Assembly: GCA_902470475.1 (NCBI GenBank)
Contig: CABRGT010000013.1
Coordinates: 1-35,755 of the forward strand
DNA length: 35,755 nt
Reading direction: 5' to 3'
Source of the DNA: an uncultured Porphyromonadaceae bacterium
GTDB taxonomy: Bacteria; Bacteroidota; Bacteroidia; Bacteroidales; Muribaculaceae
Shown here: one piece after another, positions 8,868-17,328 of the stretch
How positions within the stretch are numbered: the first letter of the stretch is position 1
Layout of the letters: each line of letters opens with the position of its first letter
Notes under the pieces: model-generated
Told to the model about the DNA's origin: nothing
The model's database searches: none
What the model saw: only the letters and a program-made list of their open reading frames with translations
Program-made: the position numbers and the translations under genes

Positions 8868-9891
8868 TTTCATAAAGATATACCGTGAGTCATTCCGTTC
8901 GACCCGACGCTGGGACGACTGGTTTCTCAACGAGGTCTACACCGACGAGAATATGCTCGCTCTCGAAGCCGACGGCCGCACCGTCAGCGTTCTGCTGGCA
9001 CAGCCCTACCGCGTCAGCCTATACGGCAGCGACCTGCAGGGTACATACCTCTCATGCGTGGCCACGGCGGCCTCCGAGCGCGGCAAAGGCTATATGAGCC
9101 GCCTGGTGGCACAGGCCATCGGACAGTCCGCCGCACGCGGCGATGCCATAGCCATGCTCATCCCCGAGACCCGGCGGCTATATTTCTTCTACAGCCGGTT
9201 CGGTTTTGCCACGGCATTCTACGTCGACGAGCAGCGCTACACGTCGGTCCATTCGTTCGTCATGCCCGACGAATATGTACCCGTCGAACCGACCTACGAC
9301 ATATTCGCGCCCCTCGAGGAACTCAGCGCCTGCTGCGTGCGCCATACACGTACCGACTTCAGCCGCATCTTGCGCGACATCGAAATCGACGGCGGAAAGG
9401 TCGTCGCCGTCGAAGGCCCCGACGGATCGCGGGCCATGGCTTTCGCATCGGTCGGCGATCTCGTCACAGTCAAAGCCATTCCATCCACCGACACCGAAGC
9501 TGCCGAGGCGGCGCTTGCGGTCCTGCGCACCGAAGTCGGCGAGAAACCGCTTGCCGTATGGGCCAATCCGGCCGACAAAGTCGACCACCTGCGGGCCCGC
9601 GGCATGGCACGCATCATCGATGCCGCAGCCGTACTCGGCGCGGTGGCTGCCGCACATCCGAAAACAGAGATGGCTATCCGACTTCACGACCCCATGATCG
9701 AGGCCAACAACGCGGTATTCGTTCTCAGCCACGGCCAGTGCCGCACCGTCGCATACGACGAATTCAAAGGAAAAACCGACCTCGACGTGCGCATCGACGT
9801 ACTGGCCATGGTTCTGTTCAGCGCGCCGTCCGTAGCGTCGATATTCAACCTGCCCGGATGCCGCCCCCGCATGCAGTTAATGCTCGACTGA
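8851..9891 (+). CDS. GNAT family N-acetyltransferase (Eis-like architecture)
   Basis: The 346-residue protein begins with a GNAT fold. The acetyl-CoA binding signature is SERGKGYMSRL (about 75-85), preceded by the beta strand TYLSCVATA and followed by FFYSRFGFATAFYVDE. The second half (about 130-346) resembles the second GNAT/SCP2-like portion found in Eis-type or DUF4081-like acetyltransferases, but the match there is weak by eye. The substrate is not predictable. The start overlaps the 3' end of the NADH dehydrogenase gene by 17 bases, so it is the third gene of a DUF488-NDH-2-GNAT operon. It converges on the minus-strand lipoprotein gene with only 24 bases between the stops. Confidence 0.87.
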   Translation: MASKNDFIKIYRESFRSTRRWDDWFLNEVYTDENMLALEADGRTVSVLLAQPYRVSLYGSDLQGTYLSCVATAASERGKGYMSRLVAQAIGQSAARGDAIAMLIPETRRLYFFYSRFGFATAFYVDEQRYTSVHSFVMPDEYVPVEPTYDIFAPLEELSACCVRHTRTDFSRILRDIEIDGGKVVAVEGPDGSRAMAFASVGDLVTVKAIPSTDTEAAEAALAVLRTEVGEKPLAVWANPADKVDHLRARGMARIIDAAAVLGAVAAAHPKTEMAIRLHDPMIEANNAVFVLSHGQCRTVAYDEFKGKTDLDVRIDVLAMVLFSAPSVASIFNLPGCRPRMQLMLD

Positions 9892-9915
9892 GCTCCGCAT
9901 TGCGCGCCTCCCCCC

Positions 9916-10812
9916 CTACAGACGGATATTGACTTTTAGGCGGCCGCTCTCGAGGCCACGGGTGTAGAGGCGCCGCGACACCTCCTCATCGAAAGCCCTG
10001 CGGCGCGCATTTAGCAGGCGCCCCACTATAAGATTGCGCGCGAAATCAAAAGGCATCACACTCCCCGACGGCAGATACTCCGTCACATACAGCAGATAAG
10101 TGTAGTTGCCGGCCGACACATCAAGCATGCGGTTGCGGGCCAGCCACGCGTCGGGGCTCGGTCCGAAATCCACCGGAATGCGTGTCTCTACCTGTTCCCA
10201 GTCGACCCAGCGGTCGCGGAAATAATCGTAATGTATCGCCGACTTAAGCACCTCCTTTTCGAGCCGGTCGATGTCAGCGGTGTCATTCGACGCATATAGC
10301 TTGCGGAGGCTGCGCAGATTCGAGGCATCGTCAGGCACCTTCAGATACGTACCCTTGATCAGCGGACGTTCGAGCGTGAACTCAATGCTGTGGTCGGCGT
10401 AATAGGCGCGGAGCGTATCCTCCGGAATCGAGTCGGACTGGGCGGCGTAAATTCTGCGGCGGTACTCGAGCAGTATCAGCCGGTCGCGGTATTCGCGGGT
10501 CAGCCGGTCTATCTCGGTCATGTCGATCTCCTCCGACGCTATCTCTGATACCAGATGTGCGTCAATCCAGTCCTTGACATATACTTTCACGTAATTGGCC
10601 GAATCCTCGGCCGACAGACCGGCCGGAACGGCTTTCTGCAATTCCTGCGCCGTCAGCGTCATCTTCCCTACCCTGACCAGCACATCCGGCGCATCGGGCA
10701 TACCGTCCGGGGACGTTCCGTGTCCGCAGGCACACAGAGCGCAGATCACGGCAAAGACGCAACCCGCCCCTGACAGTCGGTGTACGAATGCAGGCAGACG
10801 GGTTGCGTTCAT
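9916..10812 (-). CDS. Lipoprotein resembling the N-terminal chaperone part of SurA-type PPIases
   Basis: The 298-residue protein has an N-terminal lipobox (ALCAC, Cys about 29), so it is probably a periplasm-facing lipoprotein. After it comes VLVRVGKMTLTAQELQKAVP, a pattern typical of SurA/PpiC N-terminal chaperone domains, then a helical region rich in R, E and D. I see no parvulin domain, so it would be a chaperone-like partner without isomerase activity. It lies 17 bases downstream of the two-domain parvulin gene, in the same operon, consistent with a joint role in folding outer-membrane or exported proteins (inference). The final 15 bases before its stop are C-rich in the top strand and show no clear terminator. 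Confidence 0.8.
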   Translation of the reverse strand: MNATRLPAFVHRLSGAGCVFAVICALCACGHGTSPDGMPDAPDVLVRVGKMTLTAQELQKAVPAGLSAEDSANYVKVYVKDWIDAHLVSEIASEEIDMTEIDRLTREYRDRLILLEYRRRIYAAQSDSIPEDTLRAYYADHSIEFTLERPLIKGTYLKVPDDASNLRSLRKLYASNDTADIDRLEKEVLKSAIHYDYFRDRWVDWEQVETRIPVDFGPSPDAWLARNRMLDVSAGNYTYLLYVTEYLPSGSVMPFDFARNLIVGRLLNARRRAFDEEVSRRLYTRGLESGRLKVNIRL

Positions 10813-10829
10813 GGTTATTACGGATTGAT

Positions 10830-12752
10830 TCAGCGTGCCTGTTCAAGCACCTTGTTGTTGATCTTCACCTTATAGCGGCGGTGGAGATCCTCGATCCACT
10901 GGCGCTCGAGCTCGGTCTGGAAGTCGGCCACAATAGCGCCGCGGATGTCGGCGGCTTCCTCGGGCTGATCTATGACGCGGCCGCGGAAAGCCGCATACGA
11001 CGGCCAGCGGGCATTGTCGGTCGACGGCTTTTCACCGCCGAAAGCCAGGAAGTCGGTTATTGCGTTTTCGCCCTTGGCGGCTATCACACGCTCTATCTTC
11101 ACGTCGCGGCCGAATTTCTCGCGCATCTGCTTCACCAGCTCGGCCGGAGCTATATCCTGAGGCAGATTCGATGCGTAGCTGAAAGCCTCGCCCAGAATCG
11201 AATCATTGGTGGCGAAGATTATGTACGACTTGAAGCGGGGAGCGTCCCAGCGGTAGTTGTCGCGGTTGCGGCGGAAGAATTCCTCGAGCTGCTCCTTGTC
11301 CTCGGCAGCGCGCTTCCATACATTGCGGTTGGAGATCTCGAACAGCAGGATGCCGTCGCGGTATTCGTTGACAAGGTTGCGGTATTCCGGATTATCCTCG
11401 GCCAGATCCTCGCGGGCCTGTTCGCGGGTCTTCTCGGCCATGAACTGCAGGGCGCCGTAGCGGATATAATCCATTACATTGTCGGTGCCGCGGACTGCTG
11501 CCGACGTGGTGGCGGCTATGACCTCGCCGAGAGTGAATTTCTTGCCGGCTACCTCTACTATCGGGAGCTTCGATTTGCCGAGCTCAGCCACAAGTGTCGA
11601 ATCATATACCGAGCCGTATTTCTCGACCAGCGGACGCACCTTCTCGAAGTTCTTGTCGATCAGGTGAGCGTTGTACTTGGCCATCATGCGGTTGGTGTAC
11701 GCGTTGCGGGGTTCGTCGCCGCGCGTGTCGTTGGTGATGGTGTTCTTGAGTTTCTCGCGGTTATCCTCGAACGAGCCTATGCCGCGGGCATCCGATTTGT
11801 GGATGATGTGCCAGCCGAAGCGGGTTCTGAACGGCTGCGACACGGCGCCGACGGGCAGTGCGAAAGCCACCGAGTCGAATTCGGCCACCGTCACGCCCGA
11901 GCCAAGCCATCCGAGGCTGCCGCCGCGTGTGGCCGAGCCTGGATCCTGCGACAGACGTCCGGCAAGTTCGGCGAACTGCGAGGGGTCAGCCGAGACTACG
12001 GTATATATCGAATCGATCAGAGCCTTCTGTGCCACGGCCGTCGAATCTTCCGGCCCCGGTGCCGCCATGCGCAGGATATGCTCTACGAGCACTTCGCCGC
12101 GGGCAGGCTCGCGCTTCTCCACACGGATTATGTGCACGCCGTAGCCCGAATTGATCACAGGCGATATTTCGCCGACGGCGGTTGCGTAGGCCGCTTCCTC
12201 GAAAGGCCACGGATAGCGGCCCGGAAGAACCGTACCCATCAGGCCGCCTCGCACGGCCGACGGCTTGTCGATGGAGTTTTCTGCGGCCGCAGCCTCGAAG
12301 GTAGTCTTGCCTTCGATTATTGCCGTGCGCACCGAGTCAAGCTTGGCATTGTCGCCGTCATACATCATGATATGGCTCACAAGCAGTTCGTTCGACATAT
12401 GCTCGTAGGCCTGGCGCAACAGCGAGTCCTCCACTGCGGCGTCGATCATATAAGGTGCCGCAAGTTCACTGCGGAACTGGTTGAATTCCTTCAGAAACGC
12501 TTCTGTAGTGTCGATTCCGGCAGCCTCGGCGTCGGCCACCTTGAGCTTGTAGTCGACAAACATCTTCACATAGTCGTCGAGCGACTGCGGCTGCACCTGC
12601 TGCGACATGTTTTTATGGTACAGATACTCGAATTCGCTCAGACGCACGTCCTTGCCGGCTACGTTCATCAGAACGGGATCTGTCGGTTGCGCCGCCCACA
12701 CGGCTGCCAGGGACAGGCCCACTACGCCGACGGCCAGAAATTGCTTTTTCAT
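10830..12752 (-). CDS. Peptidylprolyl isomerase with two parvulin domains (SurA/PpiD-like)
   Basis: The 640-residue exported protein assists folding of periplasmic and outer-membrane proteins. A signal peptide (about 1-21, ending AAVWAAQ) is followed by a SurA-like chaperone region (about 25-120). The first parvulin domain spans about 122-213 (LLVSHIMM to GYGVHIIRVEKRE) and the second about 221-320 (LVEHILRM, GGSLGWLGSG, FGWHIIHKSD). The last half (about 325-640) is helical and looks like a further chaperone section (VPIVEVAGKKFTLGEV-like stretch near 410). It lies downstream of guaB on the same strand and directly upstream of the companion lipoprotein. A clear promoter of its own was not found in the 148 bases before it. 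Confidence 0.92.
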   Translation of the reverse strand: MKKQFLAVGVVGLSLAAVWAAQPTDPVLMNVAGKDVRLSEFEYLYHKNMSQQVQPQSLDDYVKMFVDYKLKVADAEAAGIDTTEAFLKEFNQFRSELAAPYMIDAAVEDSLLRQAYEHMSNELLVSHIMMYDGDNAKLDSVRTAIIEGKTTFEAAAAENSIDKPSAVRGGLMGTVLPGRYPWPFEEAAYATAVGEISPVINSGYGVHIIRVEKREPARGEVLVEHILRMAAPGPEDSTAVAQKALIDSIYTVVSADPSQFAELAGRLSQDPGSATRGGSLGWLGSGVTVAEFDSVAFALPVGAVSQPFRTRFGWHIIHKSDARGIGSFEDNREKLKNTITNDTRGDEPRNAYTNRMMAKYNAHLIDKNFEKVRPLVEKYGSVYDSTLVAELGKSKLPIVEVAGKKFTLGEVIAATTSAAVRGTDNVMDYIRYGALQFMAEKTREQAREDLAEDNPEYRNLVNEYRDGILLFEISNRNVWKRAAEDKEQLEEFFRRNRDNYRWDAPRFKSYIIFATNDSILGEAFSYASNLPQDIAPAELVKQMREKFGRDVKIERVIAAKGENAITDFLAFGGEKPSTDNARWPSYAAFRGRVIDQPEEAADIRGAIVADFQTELERQWIEDLHRRYKVKINNKVLEQAR

Positions 12753-12833
12753 GCTTGGTATATCGTGAATAGTCGGTTAAAACAAATCAATACAAATGTT
12801 ATAACGACATATTTGCCGGTTTATTATTTTTAA

Positions 12834-12893
12834 GGTGTGATTTTTTGGGCGCACACACCCCGGCCCTGCTTGGAACCGGCAGCCTGTGCGCCC
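12834..12893 (-). terminator. Overlapping inverted repeats after guaB, candidate terminator or attenuator
   Basis: One dyad pairs 12847-12855 with 12885-12893 (9 bp, GGGCGCACA). A second pairs 12834-12839 with 12854-12859 (GGTGTG). They share bases 12854-12855, so both cannot form fully at once. Neither is followed by a T-run in the guaB direction; an A-run follows the first. They lie between guaB and the PPIase gene and could end or moderate guaB transcription. Confidence 0.4.
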
Positions 12894-12900
12894 GTATTTC

Positions 12901-14382
12901 TCAGCGCTGGCCCGACGAATAGTTGGGGGCTTCGCTCGTGATGGCCACGTCGTGCGGATGGCTTTCGGCCACACCCGCGTTGGTGATGCGGGTGAAGCGT
13001 GCGTGGTGCAGATCCTCGATGGTCGGGGCGCCGCAATAGCCCATGCCGGCGCGCAGGCCGCCCAGCATCTGATACACGACCTCGTAGAGCGATCCCTTGT
13101 AGGGAACACGGGCCGCGATACCTTCAGGCACAAGCTTCTTGGAGTCATTCTCCCCGCCCTGGAAGTAGCGGTCCTTCGAACCCTTTTCCATAGCTTCGAG
13201 CGAGCCCATGCCGCGGTAGGTCTTGTACTTGCGGCCGTTGAATATGATGGTGTCGCCGGGCGACTCCTCCACGCCGGCCAGCATGCCGCCAAGCATCACG
13301 GAATGTGCGCCCGCCGCAAGAGCCTTTACTATATCGCCCGAATAGCGGATACCGCCATCGGCTATCAGTGGCACATCGTAGCTCTCGAGAGCCTTCGCCA
13401 CGTCGTAGACTGCCGTCAGCTGCGGCACGCCCACACCGGCGATAATGCGCGTGGTGCATATCGACCCGGGACCTATGCCCACCTTGACGCCGTCGGCGCC
13501 GTTGTCGGCCAGGAACTTGGCAGCGTCGCCCGTAGCAATATTGCCTACAACCACGTCAATCTGCGGAAAAGCCTCCTTTACGGCCTTGAGCACGCCCACC
13601 ACGCCGCGCGAATGGCCGTGCGCGGTGTCGATCACCAGCGCGTCGGCTCCGGCCTCGACAAGTGCCTGGGCGCGCACCATCGAGTCGGGTGTCACACCGA
13701 TGCCGGCGGCCACGCGAAGCCGTCCGAGACGGTCCTTGCACGCGAAAGGCTTGTCCTTGGCCTTGGTGATGTCCTTATACGTGACCAGACCGACGAGCTT
13801 GCCGGCGGCGTCGACCACAGGAAGCTTCTCGATCTTGTGCTGCTGCAGGATATGGGCCGCTTCCTCGAGATTGGTACTTTGGGAAGTCGACACAAGATTC
13901 TCGCTGGTCATCACTCCGTCGATCGGCCGGTTGAGATCGGTCTCGAAGCGCAGATCGCGGTTGGTCACGATGCCCACCAGATAGCCCTCGTCGTCGACTA
14001 CGGGAATGCCTCCGATGTGATATTCCTCCATCATCTTCAGAGCCTGCCCCACTGTGGCGCCGCGGCGAATGGTGACAGGATCGTAGATCATACCGTTCTC
14101 GGCACGCTTCACGGCGTGTACCTGGCGCGCCTGCTCGGCGATGGGCATATTCTTGTGGATCACGCCCAGGCCGCCCTCGCGGGCTATGGCAATGGCCATC
14201 TGGGCCTCGGTCACCGTATCCATCGCGGCCGAGACTATAGGCACATTGAGAGTTATATTACGTGAAAAGCGGGTGGAAAGACTGACTTCGCGCGGAAGTA
14301 CTTCGGAATAAGCCGGGATGAGCAGGACATCGTCAAACGTGAGTCCGTCCATAGCCACTCGGTCTGCAATAAAAGACGCCAT
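12901..14382 (-). CDS. guaB: Inosine-5'-monophosphate dehydrogenase
   Basis: GuaB oxidises IMP to XMP with NAD+, the committed step of GMP synthesis in the cytosol. The 493-residue protein has the usual layout: N-terminal barrel part (FDDVLLIPAYSEVLP about 17-31), two CBS domains (about 95-210), and the rest of the barrel with the catalytic loop GIGPGSICTTR (Cys about 309). Further on are the IMP-binding DGGIRYSGD and the flap region YRGMGSLEAMEKGS. Length and motifs are complete. A matching -7 promoter element lies 26 bases before the start. In this window it is followed by two envelope folding genes on the same strand, with dyads in between. Confidence 0.97.
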   Translation of the reverse strand: MASFIADRVAMDGLTFDDVLLIPAYSEVLPREVSLSTRFSRNITLNVPIVSAAMDTVTEAQMAIAIAREGGLGVIHKNMPIAEQARQVHAVKRAENGMIYDPVTIRRGATVGQALKMMEEYHIGGIPVVDDEGYLVGIVTNRDLRFETDLNRPIDGVMTSENLVSTSQSTNLEEAAHILQQHKIEKLPVVDAAGKLVGLVTYKDITKAKDKPFACKDRLGRLRVAAGIGVTPDSMVRAQALVEAGADALVIDTAHGHSRGVVGVLKAVKEAFPQIDVVVGNIATGDAAKFLADNGADGVKVGIGPGSICTTRIIAGVGVPQLTAVYDVAKALESYDVPLIADGGIRYSGDIVKALAAGAHSVMLGGMLAGVEESPGDTIIFNGRKYKTYRGMGSLEAMEKGSKDRYFQGGENDSKKLVPEGIAARVPYKGSLYEVVYQMLGGLRAGMGYCGAPTIEDLHHARFTRITNAGVAESHPHDVAITSEAPNYSSGQR

Positions 14383-14407
14383 ATGTTGCTGTATTTTTTA
14401 TTGCATG

Positions 14408-14415
14408 CAAAGTTA
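14408..14415 (-). promoter_or_regulatory. -7 element of the guaB promoter
   Basis: On the minus strand this reads TAACTTTG, an exact TAnnTTTG. It is 25 bases upstream of the guaB ATG, giving a leader of roughly 20 bases. At the -33 position only a T-rich TTTTC is seen instead of TTTG. Confidence 0.6.
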
Positions 14416-14448
14416 ATAAAAATTTTTGACAGAAAACGCAGCTCCGCC

Positions 14449-14491
14449 AAAAAAATTGCACGAACCCGCCGGAAGTACTCGGAGACCGGCG
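14449..14491 (-). terminator. Candidate terminator after fcl
   Basis: On the minus strand just past the fcl stop, CGCCGG (14491-14486) can pair with CCGGCG (14472-14467) around a 13-base loop. A run of seven T's follows about 11 bases later (14455-14449). The gap between stem and T-run is longer than usual, so this is only a candidate. Confidence 0.35.
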
Positions 14492-14496
14492 CGGCC

Positions 14497-15582
14497 TTAC
14501 CGCTCTTCCAGATACCACCCGTAGAGGCGCGCGATGCCGTCGCGCAGCTCCACGCGGTGGCGCCAGCCGAGTGAGTGCAGCTTGCTCACGTCGCACAGCT
14601 TGCGCATCGTGCCGTCGGGCTTCGATGCGTCCCAGCGGATCTCACCGGTGTATCCCACTTCGTCCTTTATCATGTCGGCCACCTGCGCTATGGTGTGCTC
14701 GATGCCGGTGCCTATGTTGATGTGGGTGTTGCGGATCTCGCGGCCGGGATTCGGGCCGATGATGTCGGCGAACGACACGTTGAGCAGCATGTGCACCGAT
14801 GCGTCGGCCATGTCCTCGCTCCACAGGAATTCGCGCAGAGGTGTGCCCGAGCCCCACAGGTCGAGGTGGTCGGCATGGATGCCGAACGGTGCCAGCGCCG
14901 CGGCGAAGTCTTCCAGCGTGGCCGCAGACGCGTCGAAATCCTTCAGCGGCAGCCGTGTCAGGTCTTTGCGCAGGCCTTCGGTGTCGCCATTGGCCAGAAG
15001 CTTCGCCAGATGCATCTTGCGCATCATGGCCGGCAGCACATGGCTGTTCACCAGATCGAAATTATCGCGCGGGCCGTAAAGATTGGTCGGCATCACCGCT
15101 ATATAATCGGTGCCGTACTGCAGATTGAGCGACTCGCACAGTTTCAGACCGGCGATCTTGGCTATCGCATACGGCTCGTTGGTATATTCGAGGGGCGACG
15201 TCAGCAGGGCGTCCTCCGGAATCGGCTGTGGTGCCTCGCGCGGATAGATGCACGTCGATCCCAGAAACAGAAGCTTGCGCACGCCGTGGCGCCAGGCACT
15301 CCCGATCACGTTCTGCTGTATCTGCAGGTTCTGGAAAATGAAATCCGCGCGGTAGATGCTGTTGGCCATGATGCCGCCCACATGGGCCGCGGCCAGCACC
15401 ACCATTTCGGGCTGCTCGCGGTCGAAGAAGCGGTCCACTGCCACCGGGTCGAGCAGATCCAGTTCGGCATGCGTGCGGCCGATGACATTCGTATAGCCGC
15501 GCTCCTGCAGATTGCGCATGATAGCCGAGCCTACCAGGCCGCGGTGCCCGGCCACATATATTTTCGTGTCCTTGGGGGTCAT
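14497..15582 (-). CDS. fcl: GDP-L-fucose synthase
   Basis: Fcl (WcaG) epimerises and reduces GDP-4-keto-6-deoxymannose to GDP-L-fucose with NADPH. The 361-residue protein has the Rossmann motif GHRGLVGS (about 12-19), the catalytic Ser in LGSTCIYP (about 109) and the SDR pair Tyr/Lys in YAIAK (about 138 and 142). It carries an insertion of about 40 residues before LWGSGTPLREF, which I recognise from Bacteroidales Fcl and which explains the greater length compared with E. coli. It overlaps the gmd stop by 4 bases, so the two consecutive enzymes of the pathway are translationally coupled. GDP-fucose is used for capsule and glycoprotein fucosylation in these bacteria. Confidence 0.96.
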   Translation of the reverse strand: MTPKDTKIYVAGHRGLVGSAIMRNLQERGYTNVIGRTHAELDLLDPVAVDRFFDREQPEMVVLAAAHVGGIMANSIYRADFIFQNLQIQQNVIGSAWRHGVRKLLFLGSTCIYPREAPQPIPEDALLTSPLEYTNEPYAIAKIAGLKLCESLNLQYGTDYIAVMPTNLYGPRDNFDLVNSHVLPAMMRKMHLAKLLANGDTEGLRKDLTRLPLKDFDASAATLEDFAAALAPFGIHADHLDLWGSGTPLREFLWSEDMADASVHMLLNVSFADIIGPNPGREIRNTHINIGTGIEHTIAQVADMIKDEVGYTGEIRWDASKPDGTMRKLCDVSKLHSLGWRHRVELRDGIARLYGWYLEER

Positions 15583-16646
15583 ATGATCGGACAGTCTTTT
15601 TTGATCAGCTCCACGTCGGAGTCGACCATGATCTCGACAAGACGCTCAAAACTCGTCGCACGCGGATTCCATCCCAGCTGTTCGCGCGCCTTGGCCGGAT
15701 TGCCGAGCAGTTCCTCCACATCGGCCGGGCGGAAAAAGCGCGGGTCTACTTCCACCAGCACGCGGCCCGTAGCCTCGTCGATACCCTTCTCCTCGAGTCC
15801 GCTTCCTTCCCAGCGAAGATTGATGCCCACCCGGGCGAATGCCAGCGTCGTGAACTCGCGCACCGAGTGATATTCGCCCGTGGCTATCACAAAGTCGTCC
15901 GGCTGGGGTTGCTGCAGTATCAGCCACATGCATTCGACATAGTCGCGGGCGTAGCCCCAGTCGCGCTTGGCGTTCAGGTTGCCAAGATACAGCTTCTCCT
16001 GCTTTCCCGCCGCGATGCGGGCCGCCGCCAGAGTGATCTTGCGGGTTACGAAGTTCTCGCCGCGGCGCTCCGATTCGTGGTTGAACAGGATGCCGTTGGC
16101 CGTGAACATCCCGTAGCTCTCACGGTAATTCTTCATTATCCAGAAAGCGTAGAGCTTGGCCACCGAGTACGGCGAGCGTGGATGTAAGGGCGTCTTCTCC
16201 GTCTGGGGCACTTCCTGCACCTGGCCGAAAAGCTCGCTGGTCGACGCCTGATAGATGCGGCACGTCTTTTCCATGCCGAGGATGCGTACGGCCTCGAGCA
16301 GCCGCAGCACGCCGATGGCATTCGTGTCGGCCGTGTATTCGGGCACGTCGAACGACACCTTCACATGGCTCTGCGCCGCAAGGTTATATATCTCGTCGGG
16401 CCGCACCTCACCTATGATGCGTATCAGCGACGACGAATCGGTCATGTCGCCGTAGTGCAGGTTGAGCAGACGGCGGCGATGCATGTCGCGCACCCATTCG
16501 TCAAGATAGAGGTGCTCAATACGGCCCGTGTTGAACGACGAGCTGCGACGGATGATACCGTGCACCTCGTAGCCCTTTTCGAGCAGAAATTCAGCCAGAA
16601 ACGATCCGTCCTGGCCCGTTATACCGGTTATGAGAGCTGTTGGCAT
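15579..16646 (-). CDS. gmd: GDP-mannose 4,6-dehydratase
   Basis: Gmd converts GDP-D-mannose to GDP-4-keto-6-deoxy-D-mannose, the first step to GDP-L-fucose. The 355-residue SDR protein shows TGITGQDGSFLAEFLLEKGY (about 7-26, NADP binding), NLAAQSHVKVSFD (about 88-100), the STSELFG catalytic region (about 135-141) and YSVAK (Tyr about 160, Lys about 164). Its first 19 bases overlap the end of the HAD gene, and its last 4 overlap fcl. The tight overlaps indicate a single transcript acyltransferase-HAD-gmd-fcl. Confidence 0.97.
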   Translation of the reverse strand: MPTALITGITGQDGSFLAEFLLEKGYEVHGIIRRSSSFNTGRIEHLYLDEWVRDMHRRRLLNLHYGDMTDSSSLIRIIGEVRPDEIYNLAAQSHVKVSFDVPEYTADTNAIGVLRLLEAVRILGMEKTCRIYQASTSELFGQVQEVPQTEKTPLHPRSPYSVAKLYAFWIMKNYRESYGMFTANGILFNHESERRGENFVTRKITLAAARIAAGKQEKLYLGNLNAKRDWGYARDYVECMWLILQQPQPDDFVIATGEYHSVREFTTLAFARVGINLRWEGSGLEEKGIDEATGRVLVEVDPRFFRPADVEELLGNPAKAREQLGWNPRATSFERLVEIMVDSDVELIKKDCPII

Positions 16647-17311
16647 AAGTTCTGTATGATATAGTCAAATGAATCGATTACTTTGTCAGGGCGCCACTCG
16701 GGCGCTGTCTCGTCCATCGGCGGCTGCCGGTGCGTGTTCCCGCCCCGGTCGGCCAGCATTATCGCCGTCCATCCGAGCCGGCGCGGCCAACGGAAATCCT
16801 TGGCTACGTTGTCGCCCACATACACCCATCCGCTGTGGCGCTGCTCGCGCATCATCGCGGTTATGAACGGCATCGGGGTCGTCTTGTCGAAGCCGATAGC
16901 CTCGCTGATGATGATGTGTCCCGGATCGAACCACTCCGTCAGCCCCAGGGCATCGATCTTAGCCTGCTGGCCCCGCAGCCGTCCGTCGGTGATGATGTAC
17001 AGCGGCACGTCGGGACGCCGCTCGCGCAGCGTGTCGAGCATGCGCCGGGCGTCTTCGCGCAGCGGCAGCGATGCCGGAGTCGTGGCGCGGTAGATGTCGA
17101 GGAATGTGTCGATGTCCAGGCGTCCCCCGAGCCGGCCGCCGGCGCACAGCCCGTCGTATGGGTTAGGCCCCGAAAGCATGTCAGCCTCCAGCTGCGCCGG
17201 ATCCGCGCCGAACATCGCCCCGGCCCGTTCCGCGACATTCGCTATGCAGGCGCGGCAGTAGTCGCGCTCGCTGTACAGTGTGTCGTCAAGATCGAAGGCC
17301 AGAGCTTTCAT
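16628..17311 (-). CDS. HAD-superfamily hydrolase (phosphatase-like)
   Basis: The 227-residue protein starts with the HAD motif I (FDLDDTLYSE, nucleophile Asp about 7). Motif II (YIITDGR) lies at about 104-110, a conserved Lys near IGFDKTTP, and motif IV as VYVGDNVAKDFRW at about 177-189. A helical cap lies between motifs I and II, as in subfamily IA. The substrate cannot be deduced. Its position directly upstream of gmd, with a 19-base overlap, and 17 bases after the acyltransferase, suggests a role in the same glycan pathway, for example sugar-phosphate dephosphorylation; this is inference. Confidence 0.9.
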   Translation of the reverse strand: MKALAFDLDDTLYSERDYCRACIANVAERAGAMFGADPAQLEADMLSGPNPYDGLCAGGRLGGRLDIDTFLDIYRATTPASLPLREDARRMLDTLRERRPDVPLYIITDGRLRGQQAKIDALGLTEWFDPGHIIISEAIGFDKTTPMPFITAMMREQRHSGWVYVGDNVAKDFRWPRRLGWTAIMLADRGGNTHRQPPMDETAPEWRPDKVIDSFDYIIQNLCQQLS

Positions 17312-17328
17312 ATTCGTTCAGGGTTACG

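Noticed and set aside
10788..12833. 681-codon plus-strand frame
   Set aside because: Antisense shadow of the PPIase gene, whose signal peptide and parvulin domains are clear.
12886..14265. 459-codon plus-strand frame
   Set aside because: Antisense shadow of guaB, which has all expected motifs.
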